Assembly: GCF_014023275.1 (NCBI RefSeq)
Contig: NZ_CP054698.1
Location: forward strand, 5,975,001-6,039,000
DNA from: Nostoc edaphicum CCNP1411
GTDB lineage: Bacteria; Cyanobacteriota; Cyanobacteriia; Cyanobacteriales; Nostocaceae
DNA: 64,000 bases
Reading direction: 5' to 3'
Below the pieces are notes generated by a model that saw only the letters and a program-made list of their open reading frames with translations, made no database searches and was not told the origin of the DNA. Position 1 is the first letter of the stretch. Each line of letters opens with the position of its first letter. This document shows positions 36,031-46,408 of the stretch, one piece after another. The position numbers and the translations under genes are program-made.

Positions 36031-36951
36031 TTAGACCTGAGTTCCTATAGTTACCCGTATTCCCCAGAATAAGATTAAAGTTGCGATCGCAAGCCAGTCA
36101 CGCCCTTTTAATCGTAAGTCGTGCCACTGCACTCGATGCTCATTGGGACTGGTAAAACCCCGTACCATCATGGCATTCGCCATTTGATCGGCTCGTAAGA
36201 GCAGATTTTCCAAAAGTCTCTCTGCAACTGTCATCCAAACCTTGAATGCTCCTTTTAATCCCAGCTTTTTCCAATTAATTGCCCTTGTCATCACGGAGCG
36301 GAATAAATTTTGCACTTCTTCTAAAACTAGGGGAATAAAGCGCAAGGACAAGGTTAAAGTTAAAGCAATTTCTGTGACGGGCAACTTGAAGCGTCGAAAG
36401 GGTTGCATTAGGCTTTCTATGCCAGATGTGATTTCTTCTGGTGCGGTTGTCAACAGATATAGGTTGGTACTATAAATTACGGTAAATATAAGTGTACTCA
36501 GGCGTACTGCCAAACTTAAGGAGTAGCGAGTCACTTTGACTGGGCCTTTGTGAAATAGCACGTAGCTGTATTTTTTGTTCTCAACGACTTGCTCTTGAAC
36601 AAGATTATTCGAGTTTGCTGGCTGGGTTAAGATTTGTTCATTAGCTGGTAAACGTGGCTGATAATCTATACCCATTCCATCAGGACTGATGGCTGCGATC
36701 GCTAAGATAAAAAACGATAGCATTAACAGCCAGCCCATTTGCTGCTGCCATACTCGTCGGGGAATTCTGGCAATCAAGGTGGCAATAATTAATACTACCA
36801 CTAGCAGCACACGCCAAAGGTTGTTGGCCAAAACATAGCTTGTTAAAAAGCTCATCAACCAGGCGAACTTGACTCGCGGATCAATTTTATGCAGCCAAGT
36901 TTGGGGTTGTTCTAGATAAAGTCCAAGTGGCAGCGATCGCAATAAATCCAT
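36031..36951 (-). CDS. EcfT/CbiQ-family transporter transmembrane protein
   Basis: 306 residues with several membrane helices. Hallmarks are the P-R-V-K-F-A-W-L-M near residue 26, and the coupling motifs A-R-x-type T-R-A-I-N-W-K-K-L-G and V-M-T-V-A-E-R-L-L-E-N-L-L-L-R-A-D-Q-M-A-N-A-M-style A-N-A-M-M-V-R-G-F. It resembles the T component of energy-coupling-factor importers for vitamins or Co/Ni. No EcfA ATPase or S component is adjacent. In cyanobacteria this gene often stands alone before der. Substrate unknown. Confidence 0.85.
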   Translation of the reverse strand: MDLLRSLPLGLYLEQPQTWLHKIDPRVKFAWLMSFLTSYVLANNLWRVLLVVVLIIATLIARIPRRVWQQQMGWLLMLSFFILAIAAISPDGMGIDYQPRLPANEQILTQPANSNNLVQEQVVENKKYSYVLFHKGPVKVTRYSLSLAVRLSTLIFTVIYSTNLYLLTTAPEEITSGIESLMQPFRRFKLPVTEIALTLTLSLRFIPLVLEEVQNLFRSVMTRAINWKKLGLKGAFKVWMTVAERLLENLLLRADQMANAMMVRGFTSPNEHRVQWHDLRLKGRDWLAIATLILFWGIRVTIGTQV

Positions 36952-37064
36952 TTTAGAGTTAGGAGTGAAGAATGATGAGTTAGGAGTTTTGACTTTAACT
37001 CATAACTCTTGTACAGACGCAATTAATCGCATCTCTCTTGTACAGACGCGATTCATCGCGTCTC

Positions 37065-38435
37065 CTAACTTATTTTGACGCGAGTTGCTCTATTAACATT
37101 ACCACTTTCGGCATCACGGACTTTTTTGCTCCGCCACAGCAAAATAATTGGTGTGCCTTTAAATCCTAGCTGTTGCCTAAATTGCCGTTCAATGTAGCGG
37201 CGGTAGTTGTCGTTGAAGCGTTTGGAATCATTGACAAATAGTGCGATCGTTGGTGGTTGGCTACTTACTTGTGTACCATAATAAATCTTACCCTGACGCC
37301 CACCACGAGATGCTGGCGGTGAATGCCAACTGACGGCATCTGTTAAAACTTCATTAATTACTGATGTGCTGACACGGCGTTTGTGTGATTCAGCCGCCGT
37401 TTTCACTAATTCGAGAATCTTTTCTACCCGTTGTCCTGACAAGGCACTCACAAAGATTGTTTCTGCCCATTCAGTAAAATGTAACCGTGATTGCAGAGTT
37501 TTTTCGTAGTCGTAGATTGTGTAAGAGTCTTTTTCGACGGCATCCCACTTATTAACGACGATGATGCAAGCTCGACCTTCCTCGATAATCCGCCCAGCTA
37601 ATTTTTGGTCTTGCTCAGTAACTCCATCTACGGCATCTATTACTAATAAAACCACATCAGCGCGGCGAATCGCTTTGAAAGCCCGATTAATACTAAAAAA
37701 TTCCGTGCCGTATTCGATGTGTTTCTTTTTGCGAATGCCGGCGGTGTCAATCAAGCGGTAAGTTTGTCCATCCCGTTCAATGACGGTATCAATAGCATCA
37801 CGGGTTGTGCCGGAAATTGGGCTGACAATTGCCCTCTCTTCCCCGACAAAAGAATTGAGTAAGCTCGATTTGCCCACATTGGGGCGACCCACAATTGCTA
37901 CTTTGATTTCATTCGTGTCTGGGATATCCTCAATAGCAGGGATGTGATTAACTAACTCGTCGAGTAATTCTCCTGTACCACTGCCATGAATTGCGGAGAT
38001 AGGGTAAGGTTCGCCCAATCCCAATTCCCAAAATTCGGCAGCTTGCATTAAGCCTTGGTCTGGAGATTCACATTTATTTACAGCTAGTAGTACAGGTACG
38101 CGTTGTTGGCGCATCCATTCGGCGATTTCTAAATCTGCCGATGTGGGGCCTGTTTGACCATCGACTACAAAAATAGCGCCACATGCTTCTGCAAGGGCTG
38201 TCATTGCCTGTTGGCGAATCAGTGGTAAAAATTCGGTATCATCATTAAAAACTAAGCCACCAGTGTCTACCACTAAAAATTCGCGGCCATTCCAGAAAGC
38301 CGGCATGTAAGTGCGATCGCGTGTCACTCCCGGTTCATCATGGACAATCGCCGTTTGTTCCCCGGCGAGTCGATTAACCAGGGTGGATTTGCCCACATTT
38401 GGGCGTCCGATAATTGCAACAATTGGCAGTGCCAT
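37065..38435 (-). CDS. der: Ribosome biogenesis GTPase Der (EngA)
   Basis: 456 residues with two tandem GTPase domains. The first has [12 protein letters not shown] and N-K-C-E; the second has [12 protein letters not shown] and N-K-W-D; a C-terminal KH-like domain ends with [10 protein letters not shown]. It binds the large ribosomal subunit and is essential for its maturation. Length is normal. The gap after it (to 36951) holds two GTACAGACGCGATT-type palindromes. Confidence 0.97.
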   Translation of the reverse strand: MALPIVAIIGRPNVGKSTLVNRLAGEQTAIVHDEPGVTRDRTYMPAFWNGREFLVVDTGGLVFNDDTEFLPLIRQQAMTALAEACGAIFVVDGQTGPTSADLEIAEWMRQQRVPVLLAVNKCESPDQGLMQAAEFWELGLGEPYPISAIHGSGTGELLDELVNHIPAIEDIPDTNEIKVAIVGRPNVGKSSLLNSFVGEERAIVSPISGTTRDAIDTVIERDGQTYRLIDTAGIRKKKHIEYGTEFFSINRAFKAIRRADVVLLVIDAVDGVTEQDQKLAGRIIEEGRACIIVVNKWDAVEKDSYTIYDYEKTLQSRLHFTEWAETIFVSALSGQRVEKILELVKTAAESHKRRVSTSVINEVLTDAVSWHSPPASRGGRQGKIYYGTQVSSQPPTIALFVNDSKRFNDNYRRYIERQFRQQLGFKGTPIILLWRSKKVRDAESGNVNRATRVKIS

Positions 38436-38752
38436 AAAACCAGGGTAAGTGAGAGACGTAGTATATCATGTACTTACATTTTACTCACTTTAAACTTGAA
38501 GTTTTAATTTAATTTTTGGGGATTGGGGACTGGGGACTAGGGACTGGGTATTGGGGACTAGGAAAGAAAAGATGAGTAAGATTTGCTTGGATTCCAATGC
38601 CCACCTATTTAGTGATGTCATACTTTTAAAAATAAAAAAGGTAGGAAATCCTACCTTTTACCCAAAAAAAGCATTTTGTAACCAAATACCAAATTAAATA
38701 TCACACACGCTTTTGACGTATCGATTGCAAACCTATGACGAAGTTGTGACGT
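38436..38752. other. Intergenic region with repeat tract and terminator
   Basis: A GGGGATTGGGGACTGGGG tract lies at 38517-38562 and the terminator of the site-2 protease gene at 38625-38659. No gene is seen. Confidence 0.5.
38625..38659 (-). terminator. Rho-independent terminator of the site-2 protease gene
   Basis: On the minus strand a perfect 10-bp stem AAAAGGTAGG/CCTACCTTTT with a 4-nt loop (38636-38659) is followed by TTTTTATTTTTAAAAG, a U-rich tail. It lies about 95 bp after the stop of the protease gene. Confidence 0.75.
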
Positions 38753-39949
38753 TTAATTTGTAGCTGATTTCGCGATTACTCCCAGTTGCAACCCTATTGG
38801 ATAACTTCCTTCTTCCTTGATGCGCTTAATTTCAGCATCGGTTATCCGTAAATTTAACTTTTGTGCTAGCGATCGCACAATATCTCCCCGGTCAATTACA
38901 CCAGCTACAGCACCAGCGGGAGAAAGCACGGTAATTCTAGGTAACTGCTCATTTTCTAGCTTGTTAATTACCTCAGCGATCGATGTTGATTCTGTAACGG
39001 TAGGTATTTCTGTCAATGGACGCACTATGCTGTGTAAGGTTTCGGTTTCCCATTGGCTCCTTTGGGTTAAACGGAAATCATCAATGGAAACTAGACCCCG
39101 ATAACGTCCATCAGAAGCAGCAAAATAAACCTGTGAGGGAGCGGTTTCCAAGAGGTATAAATCGGCAAAGGAGCGCAATGTCTGGTCAGCATCAATGACT
39201 CGAAAATCACGGGTCATTGCATCGGACGCCACCACCTTGAGTAGGCTTTCTTGCAATGTAGTCATGTTGTCATAGTTGTTGGCGTTGCGGACAGCAAACC
39301 AACCTAACAGCGCAATCCACAAACCAGCTACTAACTCCCTGGTCACAAAATCTACAACAAATCCTAAAGCGATCGCAGCATAACCCAATATTTGCCCTGC
39401 CTTTGCGGCCCAGTGTACGGCTTGAAAGCGATTACCTGTTATTTGCCATAGTGCTGCTTTTAACACTTGCCCTCCATCAAGAGGTAAGCCGGGAATCAGG
39501 TTAAATAGAGCCACAACTAGGTTAATTCTCGCCAAATCTCCGACCATGACACTGAGGGGATTAGTCTCAGGTATCAGAATAGCTACTAGCCGGAGCAGGA
39601 AAAATAGGATGATACTGACCAAGGGCCCAGCGATCGCAACTTGAAAAGCTTTGGCTGGAGTTTTAGATTCTTCTTCAATAGCAGCAATTCCGCCAAACAT
39701 AAATAGAGTAATTGAATTAACTCTAATGCCTTGCGATCGGGCTACTAAGCTATGACCCAACTCATGTAACAATACTGAACCAAATAGCAGCAGTGCCATA
39801 ACTATTCCAGCACTCCAAGCTATAAGATTCCCCCATTCCTGATAAGCTACCCCAAAATTGAGGGTTGCCAACCCTAAAATCACAAACCATAATGGGTCTA
39901 AAAATAGGGGAATTCCAAATAAAGACCCAATTCTCCAATTTGTTTGCAT
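38753..39949 (-). CDS. Site-2 protease (M50) with CBS domains
   Basis: 398 residues. The membrane part has the zinc motif H-E-L-G-H in V-L-L-H-E-L-G-H-S-L and the third ligand motif L-P-L-D-G-G-Q-V-L; six or so membrane helices are expected. Two CBS domains follow (about 235-380, with V-S-I-D-D-F and V-I-D-R-G-D-I-V-R-S). SpoIVFB/Rip1-like proteases of this type cleave membrane-bound regulators, and CBS domains often sense adenosyl nucleotides. The substrate is unknown. Confidence 0.9.
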   Translation of the reverse strand: MQTNWRIGSLFGIPLFLDPLWFVILGLATLNFGVAYQEWGNLIAWSAGIVMALLLFGSVLLHELGHSLVARSQGIRVNSITLFMFGGIAAIEEESKTPAKAFQVAIAGPLVSIILFFLLRLVAILIPETNPLSVMVGDLARINLVVALFNLIPGLPLDGGQVLKAALWQITGNRFQAVHWAAKAGQILGYAAIALGFVVDFVTRELVAGLWIALLGWFAVRNANNYDNMTTLQESLLKVVASDAMTRDFRVIDADQTLRSFADLYLLETAPSQVYFAASDGRYRGLVSIDDFRLTQRSQWETETLHSIVRPLTEIPTVTESTSIAEVINKLENEQLPRITVLSPAGAVAGVIDRGDIVRSLAQKLNLRITDAEIKRIKEEGSYPIGLQLGVIAKSATN

Positions 39950-40086
39950 TACATTGTCCTAAAACTAAATATGCCAGTAGTTTTTATACTGGAATACTAC
40001 GCATACTTGTATACAAATTTATTATTAAGCATCAATTCGGTAGTGCCGAGTGACGCAATGCTCTTACTTTCTAGAATAGACAATTA

Positions 40087-40250
40087 ATGGCTTTTAGTTG
40101 TGGGCATTGGGCATTGGGAAGAGGCAGAGGGGTAGGGAGTAGGGAGCAGAGGGGAAAGAGAGGTAATTTTAATTTTTTATTCTCTCCCTTGCCGACTGCT
40201 CCCTGCTCCCTTGCTTCTTCCCTACTCCCCACTCCCTCTGCCCAAAATTG
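40087..40250. repeat. Long imperfect inverted repeat
   Basis: A G-rich arm (GGGAGTAGGGAGCAG and similar, 40105-40160) and a C-rich arm (CTGCTCCCTGCTCCC and CTCCCTCTGCCC, 40195-40243) can pair; TTTTAATTTTTTATT separates them. It lies between the protease gene and psaK. Confidence 0.6.
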
Positions 40251-40269
40251 TTTTAAGAGTGTTTGTATT

Positions 40270-40299
40270 GACCGCGGCGTTACAAGTAACGCCGCGGTC
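40270..40299 (-). terminator. Strong hairpin after psaK
   Basis: A perfect 13-bp GC-rich stem (GACCGCGGCGTTA, loop CAAG) lies 8 bp after the psaK stop. There is no clear U-tract, so it may stabilise the mRNA end as well as stop transcription. Confidence 0.65.
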
Positions 40300-40307
40300 A
40301 TCAAAAA

Positions 40308-40562
40308 CTATAGACGACCGATGTTAGTCAGTCCTAAAACGATGCCAATGCCGATAATATGACCAAAAGCCATCGCACCAACGAATGTTGGAATACTAAT
40401 TGGCAAGATAGGGAACTTGGGGCCAACTAGGGGTTTTTCAATCCTAGTACTTAGTAAAACCATTACTAAGCTACTAACACTGATGATGATTGCTACTGTA
40501 GGATTCCACACAGGTGTTGCGGGAACAGATGCAGCTACTGCTAGAAAAATAGAGGAAATCAA
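40308..40562 (-). CDS. psaK: Photosystem I subunit PsaK
   Basis: 84 residues, two membrane helices. Hallmarks are W-N-P-T-V-A-I-I-I near residue 20, and the C-terminal A-F-G-H-I-I-G-I-G-I-V-L-G-L-T-N-I-G-R-L, closely matching the end of PsaK proteins. PsaK sits at the edge of photosystem I and binds antenna chlorophyll; in high light a variant PsaK2 couples phycobilisomes. It is diverged from PsaK1 in the N-terminal part, so it could be an alternative paralogue. It is divergent from trpF. Confidence 0.88.
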   Translation of the reverse strand: MISSIFLAVAASVPATPVWNPTVAIIISVSSLVMVLLSTRIEKPLVGPKFPILPISIPTFVGAMAFGHIIGIGIVLGLTNIGRL

Positions 40563-40683
40563 GCTTTTGTCTCCTAAAGGGAAAAGTTAATCGTAGACCA
40601 ACAAGATTATAAAATTACAAGGCCCAAAAGTTTTTTAGATAGTTTAGACTTTTCAAGTGATTATTTAAATTTGTCAGATATTC

Positions 40684-41328
40684 ATGCGCGTTAAGATTTG
40701 CGGCATTACTCAACCAGAGCAGTCTATAGCGATCGCCTCTCTTGGCGCAACGGCACTAGGATTTATTTGTGTACCAACTTCACCTCGCTACGTTACCACG
40801 TTGCAAATTCGGGCAGCAGTGGCAGAACTCCCGGCAAATATTGACACAATTGGTGTTTTTGCTAACGCCAGCATCCCCGAAATCAATCAGATAGTTGTTG
40901 ATTCTGGGTTGACAGGCGTCCAGTTACACGGAGATGAATCACCAGATTTTTGCTACCATTTGCGTCAATCTTTACCCAAGGTCGAAATTATCAAAGCACT
41001 GAGAATTCAGAGTCTTGAGCATCTTGACACAACTACTGATTACACAAAATATGTGGATACTTTGCTACTTGACGCCTATCATTCGCAACAGCTGGGTGGT
41101 ACAGGTAAAACTTTAGATTGGACGATGCTAGAACAATTTAGCCCTAGTTGTCCTTGGTTTTTAGCAGGAGGACTAACAGCCGATAATATTGTGGAAGCCC
41201 TAAGTCAGGTTAATCCTAGCGGCATTGATTTATCTAGTGGTGTGGAACGAACACCTGGAGATAAGGATTTAGATAAAGTAGCCAAACTATTTCAGAGCCT
41301 AGAAAACATTGAGTTACTTAGACGTTAG
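40684..41328 (+). CDS. trpF: Phosphoribosylanthranilate isomerase
   Basis: 214 residues; TIM-barrel start V-K-I-C-G-I-T-Q, then [18 protein letters not shown] and the C-terminal phosphate site L-A-G-G-L and S-S-G-V-E. It converts phosphoribosylanthranilate to the carboxyphenylamino-deoxyribulose phosphate in tryptophan synthesis. It is a single gene, as usual in cyanobacteria where trp genes are scattered. Confidence 0.96.
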   Translation: MRVKICGITQPEQSIAIASLGATALGFICVPTSPRYVTTLQIRAAVAELPANIDTIGVFANASIPEINQIVVDSGLTGVQLHGDESPDFCYHLRQSLPKVEIIKALRIQSLEHLDTTTDYTKYVDTLLLDAYHSQQLGGTGKTLDWTMLEQFSPSCPWFLAGGLTADNIVEALSQVNPSGIDLSSGVERTPGDKDLDKVAKLFQSLENIELLRR

Positions 41329-41363
41329 GAGTTAGGAGTTAATTTACAACTCCTAACTCCTAA
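41325..41363. terminator. Perfect 16-bp stem between trpF and folE
   Basis: TTAGGAGTTAGGAGTT (41325-41340) and its exact reverse complement (41348-41363) with a 7-nt loop. It overlaps the trpF stop codon and lies between convergent genes, so it could end both transcripts. The repeat belongs to the AACTCCTAACTCC class. Confidence 0.65.
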
Positions 41364-41385
41364 CTCAGCACTCAGCACTCAGCAC

Positions 41386-42093
41386 TCAAAAAAATGCTGG
41401 TTGGTGACGAATCAAGTTAAAAAATTCTTCACGAGTTTTTTGTTCTTCTTGGAACACACCAACCATTGCGCTAGTGACAGTCCAAGAACCTGGTTTCTGC
41501 ACGCCCCGCATCACCATGCACATGTGGCTAGCTTCCATCACAACGGCAACGCCTTGAGGTTCTAGAATGGTCTGGATTGCTTCGGCAATTTGGCGCGTTA
41601 ATCTCTCCTGCACTTGTAAGCGGCGAGAATACATCTCAACAATGCGGGCTAGCTTACTCAATCCCACTACTTTTTGGTTGGGGATATAAGCAACGTGCGC
41701 TCTACCCATAAATGGCAGCATGTGGTGTTCGCACAGACTAAAGAAATTAATATCTCTAACTAGCACCATCTCGCTATGCCCTTCATCAAAGATGGCATCG
41801 TTAACTAGTTCTTCAAGAGATTGGTTATAGCCACTGGTAAGAAACCGCATTGCTTCGGCTACTCGTTTGGGTGTTTTGAGGAGTCCTTCGCGTTCTGGAT
41901 CTTCACCAACGCCCAATATTAATGTCCGCACGGCGTCTTTCATTTCCTCCATCTGTTCCTCTTTTGGTGGGCACACATCTGCTGGTCGCCCATTATGAGT
42001 ATTGCGATCGGGTCTAGGAGTTATGGCTTCTGCCAAGTCGGGAATCAGAGGCGATTGAGAGTAATTGGAACCGTTGGAACTAGCAATAGTCAT
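41386..42093 (-). CDS. folE: GTP cyclohydrolase I
   Basis: 235 residues. Motifs: [12 protein letters not shown] with zinc Cys and His ligands, [21 protein letters not shown], and [10 protein letters not shown] with the third zinc Cys. It makes dihydroneopterin triphosphate from GTP, the first step to folate and pterins. A 40-residue N-terminal stretch before the core is a usual cyanobacterial extension. Confidence 0.96.
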   Translation of the reverse strand: MTIASSNGSNYSQSPLIPDLAEAITPRPDRNTHNGRPADVCPPKEEQMEEMKDAVRTLILGVGEDPEREGLLKTPKRVAEAMRFLTSGYNQSLEELVNDAIFDEGHSEMVLVRDINFFSLCEHHMLPFMGRAHVAYIPNQKVVGLSKLARIVEMYSRRLQVQERLTRQIAEAIQTILEPQGVAVVMEASHMCMVMRGVQKPGSWTVTSAMVGVFQEEQKTREEFFNLIRHQPAFF

Positions 42094-42114
42094 GATTCAG
42101 TCTTGGTTATGGTT

Positions 42115-42198
42115 TAGTCGTTGGTCATTTGTCATTGATCATTTGTCATTGGTCATTTGCTTTATACAAAGGACAAAGGACAAGGGACAAATGACAAA
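42115..42198. repeat. Heptamer repeat hairpin between SDR gene and folE
   Basis: GTTGGTCATTTGTCATTG-type units on the left and GGACAAGGGACAAATGAC-type units on the right form complementary arms. Confidence 0.6.
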
Positions 42199-42924
42199 TT
42201 AGAGTGCGCCAGCGCTGGGCATCAGGATTAATTCATCAATCACTGCCTGTTGTGGTAAAAGTACAGCGTAAAGAATTGACTGAGCCACAATTTCCGGGGT
42301 TAACATTTTGGAACGGTCTAGGTTGACATGGACTGTTTCTGTATCCCAAAGTTCGGTATTGACTGCACCGGGACAAATAGCTGTGACACGAATGCCGTGG
42401 GTGCGTTCTTCTTGCGCCAGGGTTTGAGTGAGGGCAATCAAACCAGCCTTGCTGACGCTATATGCTCCCCAACCAGGAAAGGGCTGCTTGGCGGCAATTG
42501 AAGCGACATTGATAATTGTGCCTGTGCCCCGATCGCGCATTGAAGGTAAAATCCCCATAATGCACCCAAACACGCTTGTGAGATTCAAGTCAATTACCTG
42601 TTGCCAGTCTTCTAGGGGAGTTTCGCTTAAAGTGGCTGTATAGGCTATGCCCGCATTGTTTACCAGAATGTCTATATCACCAAAGTCTAGGGCGATCGCT
42701 TGGATCTTGTCTTTGACTTCGGAGATCCGCGCTAAATCTACAGCGTAAGCTTTCGCTTCCACCCCAGTATGCTCTACTGCTTCTCTTACCGCCTCTAACT
42801 TATCCAATGAACGACTGACTAAGGCGACATCTATCCCCGCTTTTGCAAAGGCTAAAGCCGTTGCTTTCCCAATTCCACTACTGGCCCCAGTAATCAGGGC
42901 GCGTCGTTTTTGCTCAACACTCAT
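42199..42924 (-). CDS. Short-chain dehydrogenase/reductase
   Basis: About 241 residues from the Met of M-S-V-E-Q-K-R-R-A-L; an upstream TTG would add 10 residues. Nucleotide motif T-G-A-S-S-G-I-G, N-N-A-G, the catalytic Ser region I-I-N-V-A-S-I-A and Y-S-V-S-K (Tyr-x3-Lys). Substrate unknown; such classical SDRs of this form use NADP(H) and often act on 3-oxoacyl or aldehyde groups. It sits near accA and the alkane genes on the same strand, but a link is only suggestive. Confidence 0.88.
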   Translation of the reverse strand: MSVEQKRRALITGASSGIGKATALAFAKAGIDVALVSRSLDKLEAVREAVEHTGVEAKAYAVDLARISEVKDKIQAIALDFGDIDILVNNAGIAYTATLSETPLEDWQQVIDLNLTSVFGCIMGILPSMRDRGTGTIINVASIAAKQPFPGWGAYSVSKAGLIALTQTLAQEERTHGIRVTAICPGAVNTELWDTETVHVNLDRSKMLTPEIVAQSILYAVLLPQQAVIDELILMPSAGAL

Positions 42925-42954
42925 GGTGTCTCCCAATTTTTTGGCAGTTCCCAA

Positions 42955-43281
42955 AGCCTATTACCATCCAATTATTTGCATTTATTTGGTTTGGATAGAT
43001 TAAAGGAGTCTAAAAATCTGATGATTTTCATTAGGCAAATGCTATGATGCTGCACAATAGTACCCATATTGTGGGTTTTAGCAGTGAAGACAACAAATCA
43101 TTGCCTGGAAAACCACGCTGTACATTCAAATTAGATTATTTACAAAATACAAAACCCACTCAATTAAGTTGAGTAGATTTAGCAAACATGCAAATGCCTA
43201 TGGCTAGATTGTTAAAAATCTTTAAGCACATAGGCAATTATAGCATTGCTGATCGGCTAATCAATCATTAATGAAGTGCTG
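42955..43281. other. Intergenic region between accA and the SDR gene
   Basis: No gene is seen. An ACTCAATTAAGTTGAGT hairpin lies at about 43157-43173 and CATAGGCA sequences repeat in inverted order near 43195 and 43230. Confidence 0.4.
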
Positions 43282-44262
43282 TTAGTGGGCAACTTCTGTA
43301 AAAACACCAATTTTGCGGAATTTTTCATAACGCAGTTGGCGGCGTTCTGGAGCGGTTAAACGATTGAGTTCGTCCAAATTTTCTAGCAGCACTTGCTTAA
43401 GAGTATTAGCGGCTTTTAGAGGGTCGGAATGAGCGCCACCAGTGGGTTCGGGCAGTATTTGGTCAATAATTCCCAATTTTTTCAGGTCGTGGGAAATAAT
43501 TTTCAGAGCCACGGCGGCTTGGGGAGCCTTACCAGCATCTTTCCACAAAATGGCGGCGCAGGCTTCGGGAGTGGCAACGGTATAAACGGAGTGTTCAAAC
43601 ATGAGTAGGCGATCGCCTACGCCGATACCGAGTGCGCCACCAGAACCGCCTTCACCAATGACTGTGCAGATAATTGGCACATCTAAGCAGAACATTTCCC
43701 GCAAGTTGTAAGCGATCGCTTCTCCTTGACCTTGGTGTTCTGCTTCTACCCCAGACCAAGCTCCTGGTGTGTCGATAAAAGTTAGTATCGGCATACTAAA
43801 CTTATTGGCGTGTTCCATCAACCGCATGGCTTTGCGGTAGCCGCCAGGGTAAGGCATTCCAAAGTTACGGGCAATATTGTCTTTAGTATCCCGTCCTTTT
43901 TGATGACCCAACATCACCACAGGTTGTCCACTCAGACGACCGACACCACCAACTAAAGCCGGATCGTCACCACCACAGCGATCGCCATGTAATTCCATCC
44001 ATTCATCACTAATAGCCTGAATGTAATCGAGAGTACTGGGGCGACGCGGATGACGAGCGACTTGCAATCGCTGAGACGGGGATAGACTCGTGAAAATTTC
44101 CTCACGCAGTTGCATGGCACGTGCTTCTAGTTGGCGAATTTGACCAGAAACATCGACGCCATTTTCTTCTGCAAGTTGCCGAATTTGATCAATTCGGGTT
44201 GCAAGTTCTGCTAGGGGTTTTTCAAAATCTAGCAGTAGCGGTTTACGCTCGGTAGTTGCCAT
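43282..44262 (-). CDS. accA: Acetyl-CoA carboxylase carboxyltransferase subunit alpha
   Basis: 326 residues. Motifs include [32 protein letters not shown] and G-E-G-G-S-G-G-A-L. With AccD it moves the carboxyl group from biotin carrier to acetyl-CoA, giving malonyl-CoA for fatty acid synthesis. It follows aar and ado on the same strand, the cyanobacterial arrangement linking fatty acid and alkane synthesis. Confidence 0.97.
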   Translation of the reverse strand: MATTERKPLLLDFEKPLAELATRIDQIRQLAEENGVDVSGQIRQLEARAMQLREEIFTSLSPSQRLQVARHPRRPSTLDYIQAISDEWMELHGDRCGGDDPALVGGVGRLSGQPVVMLGHQKGRDTKDNIARNFGMPYPGGYRKAMRLMEHANKFSMPILTFIDTPGAWSGVEAEHQGQGEAIAYNLREMFCLDVPIICTVIGEGGSGGALGIGVGDRLLMFEHSVYTVATPEACAAILWKDAGKAPQAAVALKIISHDLKKLGIIDQILPEPTGGAHSDPLKAANTLKQVLLENLDELNRLTAPERRQLRYEKFRKIGVFTEVAH

Positions 44263-44279
44263 CGTAGGGGTTATAAGTT

Positions 44280-44390
44280 ACGAGTTATAAGTTATCTATC
44301 CTTTGTCCTTAGTCTTTTGTCAGTTGTCCTTTGTCCTTTGTCCGAATGCTAATGACAAATGACTAATGACAAATGACTAATGACCAATGA
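44280..44390. repeat. Heptamer repeat hairpin between aar and accA
   Basis: TTTGTCCTTTGTCCTTTG-type units are followed by AATGACAAATGACTAATG-type units; a TACGAGTTATAAGTTA direct repeat lies at its left end. Confidence 0.6.
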
Positions 44391-45410
44391 CTAAACTAGC
44401 AGCGGTCTAAATCCATGTTTTACTGACACCCGACCAATCTGCTCCATTTTGTCTACGGTAATCTGATTCCGTCCCCACGAAAAGTTCGTGTATAACTTCT
44501 CAAATTCCAGCAGCATTGATTCGGCAAAACAAGCAAACAACTGACGGGCTGGCACGTCCATATTGACTATTTTCATAATCTTCCAGTCAATATCCAGGGA
44601 ATGCTCTACGATTCCACCATTTAATACGTGTACACCAGGATGCTGAATTTTGGTTGCTAAGTTTTTCGGATAACCACCATCAATCAACAAACAGGGTTGT
44701 TTCAAAGTAGTGGGGTCAATTTCCACGCCTCTGGGCATACTAGCAACCCAAACTACAACATCAGCTTGGGGCAGTGCTTCTGTCAAGCCCATGATTTTCC
44801 CTCGCCCCAATTCGCCTTGCAACTCTTTGAGACGTTCTTGATCACGGGCGATCAACAAAAGTTCTTGGACATCTGTTTTCGCATCTAGCCAGCGTGTAAC
44901 TGCACTACCAATATCCCCAGTTGCCCCACATATAGCAACAGTCGCTTTTGACAGATCAATTCCCAGTTGTTTTGACGCTTCTTCCACCTGCTTACAAATA
45001 ATGTAGGCAGTATGTGTGTTTCCAGTGGTGAAGCGTTCAAACTCTAGTTTGATGTTGCGGACTTGGCTAAACTGCTCTAACTTAAAGTTTTCAAAAATAA
45101 TTGAGGAAAATCCGCCTAAAGCTGTGATGTTAATGCCGTGCTTTTGTGCATGGGCCATGGCGTTGAGGATTTTGCGCGTTGCGGCTTTGATGCGGCGACT
45201 AGCTAGCATTTCCGGCAAAAAGCAAGACTCTACATATCTTCCTTCAATTTGTTGTCCAGTTACACTGGTGACAATAATGGTATCAACAATTTGCGGTGGG
45301 GCGCTACACCAAAAGTCTAACCCTTGATCGGCATATTCTGGGTATCCCAATTCTTGAGCTACCGCTTGAGCGTGTTCTAAACTAGTCAGATGTCCAATTA
45401 GACCAAACAT
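44391..45410 (-). CDS. aar: Long-chain acyl-[ACP] reductase
   Basis: 339 residues. It begins [14 protein letters not shown] and has the NADPH site [13 protein letters not shown] and [15 protein letters not shown] reduces fatty acyl-ACP to fatty aldehyde, which ADO then turns to alkane. The catalytic Cys region (N-A-x-Y-style [10 protein letters not shown]) is present. It is followed upstream by ado at 119 bp. Confidence 0.96.
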   Translation of the reverse strand: MFGLIGHLTSLEHAQAVAQELGYPEYADQGLDFWCSAPPQIVDTIIVTSVTGQQIEGRYVESCFLPEMLASRRIKAATRKILNAMAHAQKHGINITALGGFSSIIFENFKLEQFSQVRNIKLEFERFTTGNTHTAYIICKQVEEASKQLGIDLSKATVAICGATGDIGSAVTRWLDAKTDVQELLLIARDQERLKELQGELGRGKIMGLTEALPQADVVVWVASMPRGVEIDPTTLKQPCLLIDGGYPKNLATKIQHPGVHVLNGGIVEHSLDIDWKIMKIVNMDVPARQLFACFAESMLLEFEKLYTNFSWGRNQITVDKMEQIGRVSVKHGFRPLLV

Positions 45411-45529
45411 GTAGTGATTATTAGGCTTATGCTATTTTGAGGCGTGGAATTTAGTAGAGTTGGGAGTTAGGAGTTCTGAGTTCTGAATTTCAACTACTCA
45501 GCACTCAGCACTCGTTACTGGGCAATCTT

Positions 45530-46228
45530 TTAAGCGGCGATGAGTCCGTAGGCTGACAAGCGCATGATATCGCGAGTCGTGAAACCGATGTTACTTAATG
45601 CTTCACCGTACTGAATCATAAAGTCTTCTACTAAAGCATCTTTTTCCATTGCCATTGTGTGAGCATCACCTTCTACTTGGTTGAGCATTCTCCAGACGAT
45701 GGGTAGGTTCTGGCGGTTTGCAAGTTCAAGTTCAGCTTTGGCTTCTGTAAAGTTTTCTTTTAACCAAACTTCTCCAAAGTTGAGGTGGCTATATTCTTCT
45801 TTTACTACTCCCTCAGTGATTTTGCGGGCAAAAGCGTCGGCGACGGGGATGTAAATGTTATATGCTGCGATCGCAAAACATTCGATAATCAAAGACTGAA
45901 TCAATAGACAAGTGACGACTTTACCTTCTGCCGCCGCAGTTTGGAAGTTTTGGTGTAGTCCAGAGAAAAACTCCTTGGCAAATTCCAAATCTGGGGTGAC
46001 TTCCAAGTTGCGCCCACAAGCTTCAAATCCTTTCTTGTGGCGGCTTTCCATCTTGGATAAGCGAATCAATTCATCATGAGATTCCGGCAGCAGTTGGGCT
46101 AGGGTGATGTAATTTTCATGGGCTTCTTGTTCCCCTTCAATCACGATCGCATTAATCCGGCTATAAGCATCTTTGTATGTTTCGCTCTTGAAATCTAATC
46201 CTTTAAATTCGTCTGTAAGCTGCGGCAT
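45530..46228 (-). CDS. ado: Aldehyde-deformylating oxygenase
   Basis: 232 residues from M-P-Q-L-T-D at 46228, the family's usual start; the frame runs 13 codons further up. The di-iron ligands lie in [21 protein letters not shown], and [10 protein letters not shown]. The enzyme makes odd-chain alkanes from fatty aldehydes with O2 and ferredoxin, in the cytoplasm or thylakoid membrane. With aar and accA it forms the hydrocarbon cluster. Confidence 0.96.
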   Translation of the reverse strand: MPQLTDEFKGLDFKSETYKDAYSRINAIVIEGEQEAHENYITLAQLLPESHDELIRLSKMESRHKKGFEACGRNLEVTPDLEFAKEFFSGLHQNFQTAAAEGKVVTCLLIQSLIIECFAIAAYNIYIPVADAFARKITEGVVKEEYSHLNFGEVWLKENFTEAKAELELANRQNLPIVWRMLNQVEGDAHTMAMEKDALVEDFMIQYGEALSNIGFTTRDIMRLSAYGLIAA

Positions 46229-46408
46229 GGTTATGTTTACTCCTGTAAAGGAAGAATTATTGGACACCAGGATTCAATTTACCCTATGAACTGAGGGTAA
46301 CAATCACTGTGGTTTAATTTAACTTAACAAGTAACTATGTTTATAGATTAACTGTTGCTGGAGGAGATGCTCTAGTCCTAGCGAAACAAATGCTTTGCAG
46401 TTCAAGTT

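Noticed and set aside
40087..40362. Frames on both strands near psaK
   Set aside because: Made by the long inverted G-rich/C-rich repeat and the psaK antisense.
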